7,552 bases of DNA from an uncultured Micrococcales bacterium (GTDB taxonomy: Bacteria > Actinomycetota > Actinomycetes > Actinomycetales > Microbacteriaceae). Below are positions 6,295 to 7,552 of this stretch, in pieces; within the stretch, counting starts at the first letter, position 1, and each line of letters starts with the position of its first letter. Below the pieces are notes generated by a model, which ran no database searches, had not been told where the DNA came from, and saw only the letters and a program-made list of their open reading frames with translations. The translations under genes and the position numbers were made by a program. The stretch spans positions 1 through 7,552 of the forward strand of contig CAJXMQ010000047.1 in NCBI GenBank assembly GCA_913056225.1. The letters run 5' to 3'.

Positions 6295-7184
6295 CTACCG
6301 GCTCCTAAATAGCTCGTGACCAAAATCCGAAACTTCTTTCCATTAGCAACACTAATTCTTGTAGAAATAAGTTCCTGTGAACTGGTCTTGGAAATCTTTT
6401 TGTTTAGTGCTGCAAACAATTCGCAGGCTGCTCGCACCGCTCTTGCAGGAGTTGAAGGAAGCAACGGTATTGCATTTCTTGCCTTGTCCAACTCTGAATC
6501 AATGTCCGCTACCAGACCTTTCTTGGTCTCCTCATCAAAGTTATCTACCTTTACCCCGGGGAAGTAGCTTCTTCCCAACCTGGAAAAATCTGCACTGAGG
6601 TCTCTGAGAAAGTTCACTTTTTGAAAAGCGCTCCCCAAAGCCAGCGCACCCTCTTTCAGGATCAGCGACTGCTCGGAGTCGTATTTTTTATCTTTGATGA
6701 ATGCCTGCAGGCACATCAGCCCAACCACCTCAGCTGAGCCATAGACGTATTTTTTGAAACTCTTTGCATCATGCTCGGTGTCAGTGAGATCCATCTTCAT
6801 GGAATCAAAAAAAGGCTTGACGATGCTTTTTTCAATTCCGACTTCCCTTGCGGTAACGGCAAAAGCATGAAGTACCAAATTGGTGCTATAGCCGGTGTCC
6901 ATAGCCTTGTAGCACTCTGTTTCGAAGTCACTTATCTCTTTGGCTGGGTCCAGTGATTTTTCTCCCAAAGCAGCCTCTGCAGCCGAGCCATCAACTATTT
7001 CGTCGGCCACTCGAACCATTGCATAAATGCTCTCAATGTGTTTTCTAATGTCCGGCTGAATCAGTTTGGTTGCAAGCCCGAAGCTCGTTGAGTAGGAGTA
7101 AATAACCTCACGTGAGCTCTTCTGTGCCGCTTTGGTATAGAGAGCTAACCCGGTTGGTTCTCTGGTTGTGTCCATTTCCACCAC
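6291..7184 (-). CDS. crtB: Phytoene synthase
   Basis: A squalene/phytoene-synthase family enzyme of up to 297 residues that should condense two GGPP molecules to phytoene. Both aspartate-rich diphosphate-binding motifs are intact: ADEIVDG (60-66, Asp61 and Asp65) and NFLRDLSAD (191-199, Asp195 and Asp199), followed by LGRSYFPG (203-210). Length is typical (about 290-310 aa). The start is uncertain among GTG at 7182-7184, GTG at 7179-7181 and ATG at 7173-7175, which differ by at most three residues. I chose the first GTG because a TANNNT box ends six nt before it. It is the first gene of the crtB-crtI-crtYe-crtYf-crtEb operon and diverges from ilvD across 41 nt. GGPP synthase (crtE), often beside crtB in actinobacteria, is absent here, so GGPP must come from an enzyme encoded elsewhere. 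Confidence 0.94.
   Translation of the reverse strand: MVEMDTTREPTGLALYTKAAQKSSREVIYSYSTSFGLATKLIQPDIRKHIESIYAMVRVADEIVDGSAAEAALGEKSLDPAKEISDFETECYKAMDTGYSTNLVLHAFAVTAREVGIEKSIVKPFFDSMKMDLTDTEHDAKSFKKYVYGSAEVVGLMCLQAFIKDKKYDSEQSLILKEGALALGSAFQKVNFLRDLSADFSRLGRSYFPGVKVDNFDEETKKGLVADIDSELDKARNAIPLLPSTPARAVRAACELFAALNKKISKTSSQELISTRISVANGKKFRILVTSYLGAGS
6302..6306 (-). promoter_or_regulatory. Strong ribosome binding site for the TTG start of crtI
   Basis: Minus-strand AGGAG sits inside the last codons of crtB, seven nt before the TTG at 6292-6294. It is the clearest Shine-Dalgarno site in the window and makes the non-ATG start of crtI convincing. It is a near-ideal site paired with a weak start codon, so it may set the crtI dose relative to crtB. 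Confidence 0.75.
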
Positions 7185-7190
7185 TCTATG

Positions 7191-7196
7191 AGGCTA
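7191..7196 (-). promoter_or_regulatory. Candidate -10 box of the crtB operon, possibly leaderless
   Basis: Minus-strand TAGCCT fits TANNNT and ends six nt before the GTG at 7182-7184, the same spacing seen before blh and ilvD. No Shine-Dalgarno site precedes this GTG. No recognisable -35 was found. An alternative -10 (minus-strand TAGTCT at 7215-7220) would give a leader of roughly 20-25 nt instead. Confidence 0.4.
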
Positions 7197-7211
7197 CCGC
7201 TTTTGAATTTG

Positions 7212-7222
7212 ATTAGACTAAT
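7212..7222. repeat. 11-bp perfect palindrome in the crtB/ilvD divergent gap
   Basis: ATTAGACTAAT is a perfect inverted repeat (5-bp arms around one base) only 3 nt from the ilvD ATG. It contains a TANNNT box on each strand: TAGACT (plus, toward ilvD) and TAGTCT (minus, toward crtB). It could be an operator for a dimeric regulator such as a MarR-type CrtR homologue, or simply an A+T-rich promoter core. No regulator gene is present in the window. Confidence 0.4.
7214..7219 (+). promoter_or_regulatory. Candidate -10 box of ilvD, consistent with a leaderless transcript
   Basis: TAGACT fits TANNNT and ends exactly six nt before the ilvD ATG at 7226. No Shine-Dalgarno site precedes the ATG, so a leaderless mRNA is likely. 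It lies within the 7212-7222 palindrome, so a protein bound there would block this promoter. No clear -35 is visible. Confidence 0.5.
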
Positions 7223-7225
7223 TGC

Positions 7226-7552
7226 ATGGCAAATAACATGAAACCTAGAAGCTCTGATGTAACTGACGGAATTGAGCGCGCTCCTCACAGAGGCATGTTG
7301 CGTGCAGTGGGAATGGGCGAGGAAGACTGGGTTAAACCCCAGATTGGTATTGCCAGCAGTTATAACGAGGTAACACCATGCAATCTCAGCCTCGACCGAC
7401 TGGCCGAAGCTGCAAAGCAGGGTGTCTTTCAGGCTCAGGGTTACCCGATGTTGTTTGGAACAATTTCTGTCTCTGATGGAATCGCAATGGGTCACGAGGG
7501 AATGCACTTCTCGCTGGTATCTCGGGAGGTAATTGCAGATAGCGTGGAAACC
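7226..7552 (+). CDS. ilvD: Dihydroxy-acid dehydratase, N-terminal part (cut by window end)
   Basis: The first 109 codons of dihydroxy-acid dehydratase, the Fe-S and Mg-dependent enzyme that converts 2,3-dihydroxy-isovalerate or -methylvalerate to the 2-keto acids in valine, leucine and isoleucine synthesis. The N terminus translates as MANNMKPRSSDVTDGIERAP; then come KPQIGIASSYNEVTPCN (37-53), with Cys52 an expected cluster ligand, and FGTISVSDGIAMGHEGM (77-93), with Asp84 an expected metal ligand, then SLVSREVIADSVET. These blocks are very well conserved in IlvD/Edd proteins; TPCN and the DVTDG start favour IlvD over Edd (phosphogluconate dehydratase). The frame is open to the window edge and the full protein should be about 560 aa. 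It is divergent from crtB and most likely unrelated to pigment synthesis. Confidence 0.95.
   Translation, partial: MANNMKPRSSDVTDGIERAPHRGMLRAVGMGEEDWVKPQIGIASSYNEVTPCNLSLDRLAEAAKQGVFQAQGYPMLFGTISVSDGIAMGHEGMHFSLVSREVIADSVET

Overview
The window looks like a compact chromosome segment from a streamlined planktonic actinobacterium, probably the Rhodoluna/Aquiluna-like ('Luna') side of Microbacteriaceae. This is inferred from actinobacterial-type genes (split heterodimeric lycopene cyclases, a CrtEb-type lycopene elongase, a C50-type crt gene order), base composition near one half G+C rather than the ~70% of most Microbacteriaceae, near-zero intergenic space and short overlaps. Base composition was judged from sampled lines, not computed.

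Layout. (1) 6-1153, minus strand: crtYc and crtYd (heterodimeric lycopene beta-cyclase), then a Bcp-type peroxiredoxin. (2) 1191-3277, plus strand: blh (beta-carotene 15,15'-dioxygenase, retinal-forming), translationally coupled to a MalY/PatB-type PLP enzyme. (3) 3252-7184, minus strand: crtB, crtI, crtYe, crtYf, crtEb, a five-gene operon with no gaps, converging on unit 2 with a 26-bp coding overlap. (4) 7226-7552, plus strand: the start of ilvD (dihydroxy-acid dehydratase), cut by the window edge. The only non-coding stretches are 471-494, 1154-1190 and 7185-7225; there is no gene-free stretch above 300 bases, and no tRNA, rRNA, CRISPR or IS element was seen.

How it works together. CrtB makes phytoene from GGPP and CrtI desaturates it to lycopene. 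Lycopene is then a branch point. CrtEb plus CrtYe/CrtYf should elongate and cyclise it to a cyclic C50 carotenoid (decaprenoxanthin/sarcinaxanthin class; ring type not readable from sequence). CrtYc/CrtYd should cyclise it to beta-carotene, which Blh cleaves to retinal, the chromophore of a rhodopsin that must be encoded elsewhere. GGPP synthase (crtE) and the rhodopsin are not in this window. The most unusual points are the two complete heterodimeric cyclase pairs flanking a retinal-forming gene, the PLP enzyme coupled to blh, and three start codons each preceded by a TANNNT box at exactly 6 nt, suggesting leaderless transcripts.
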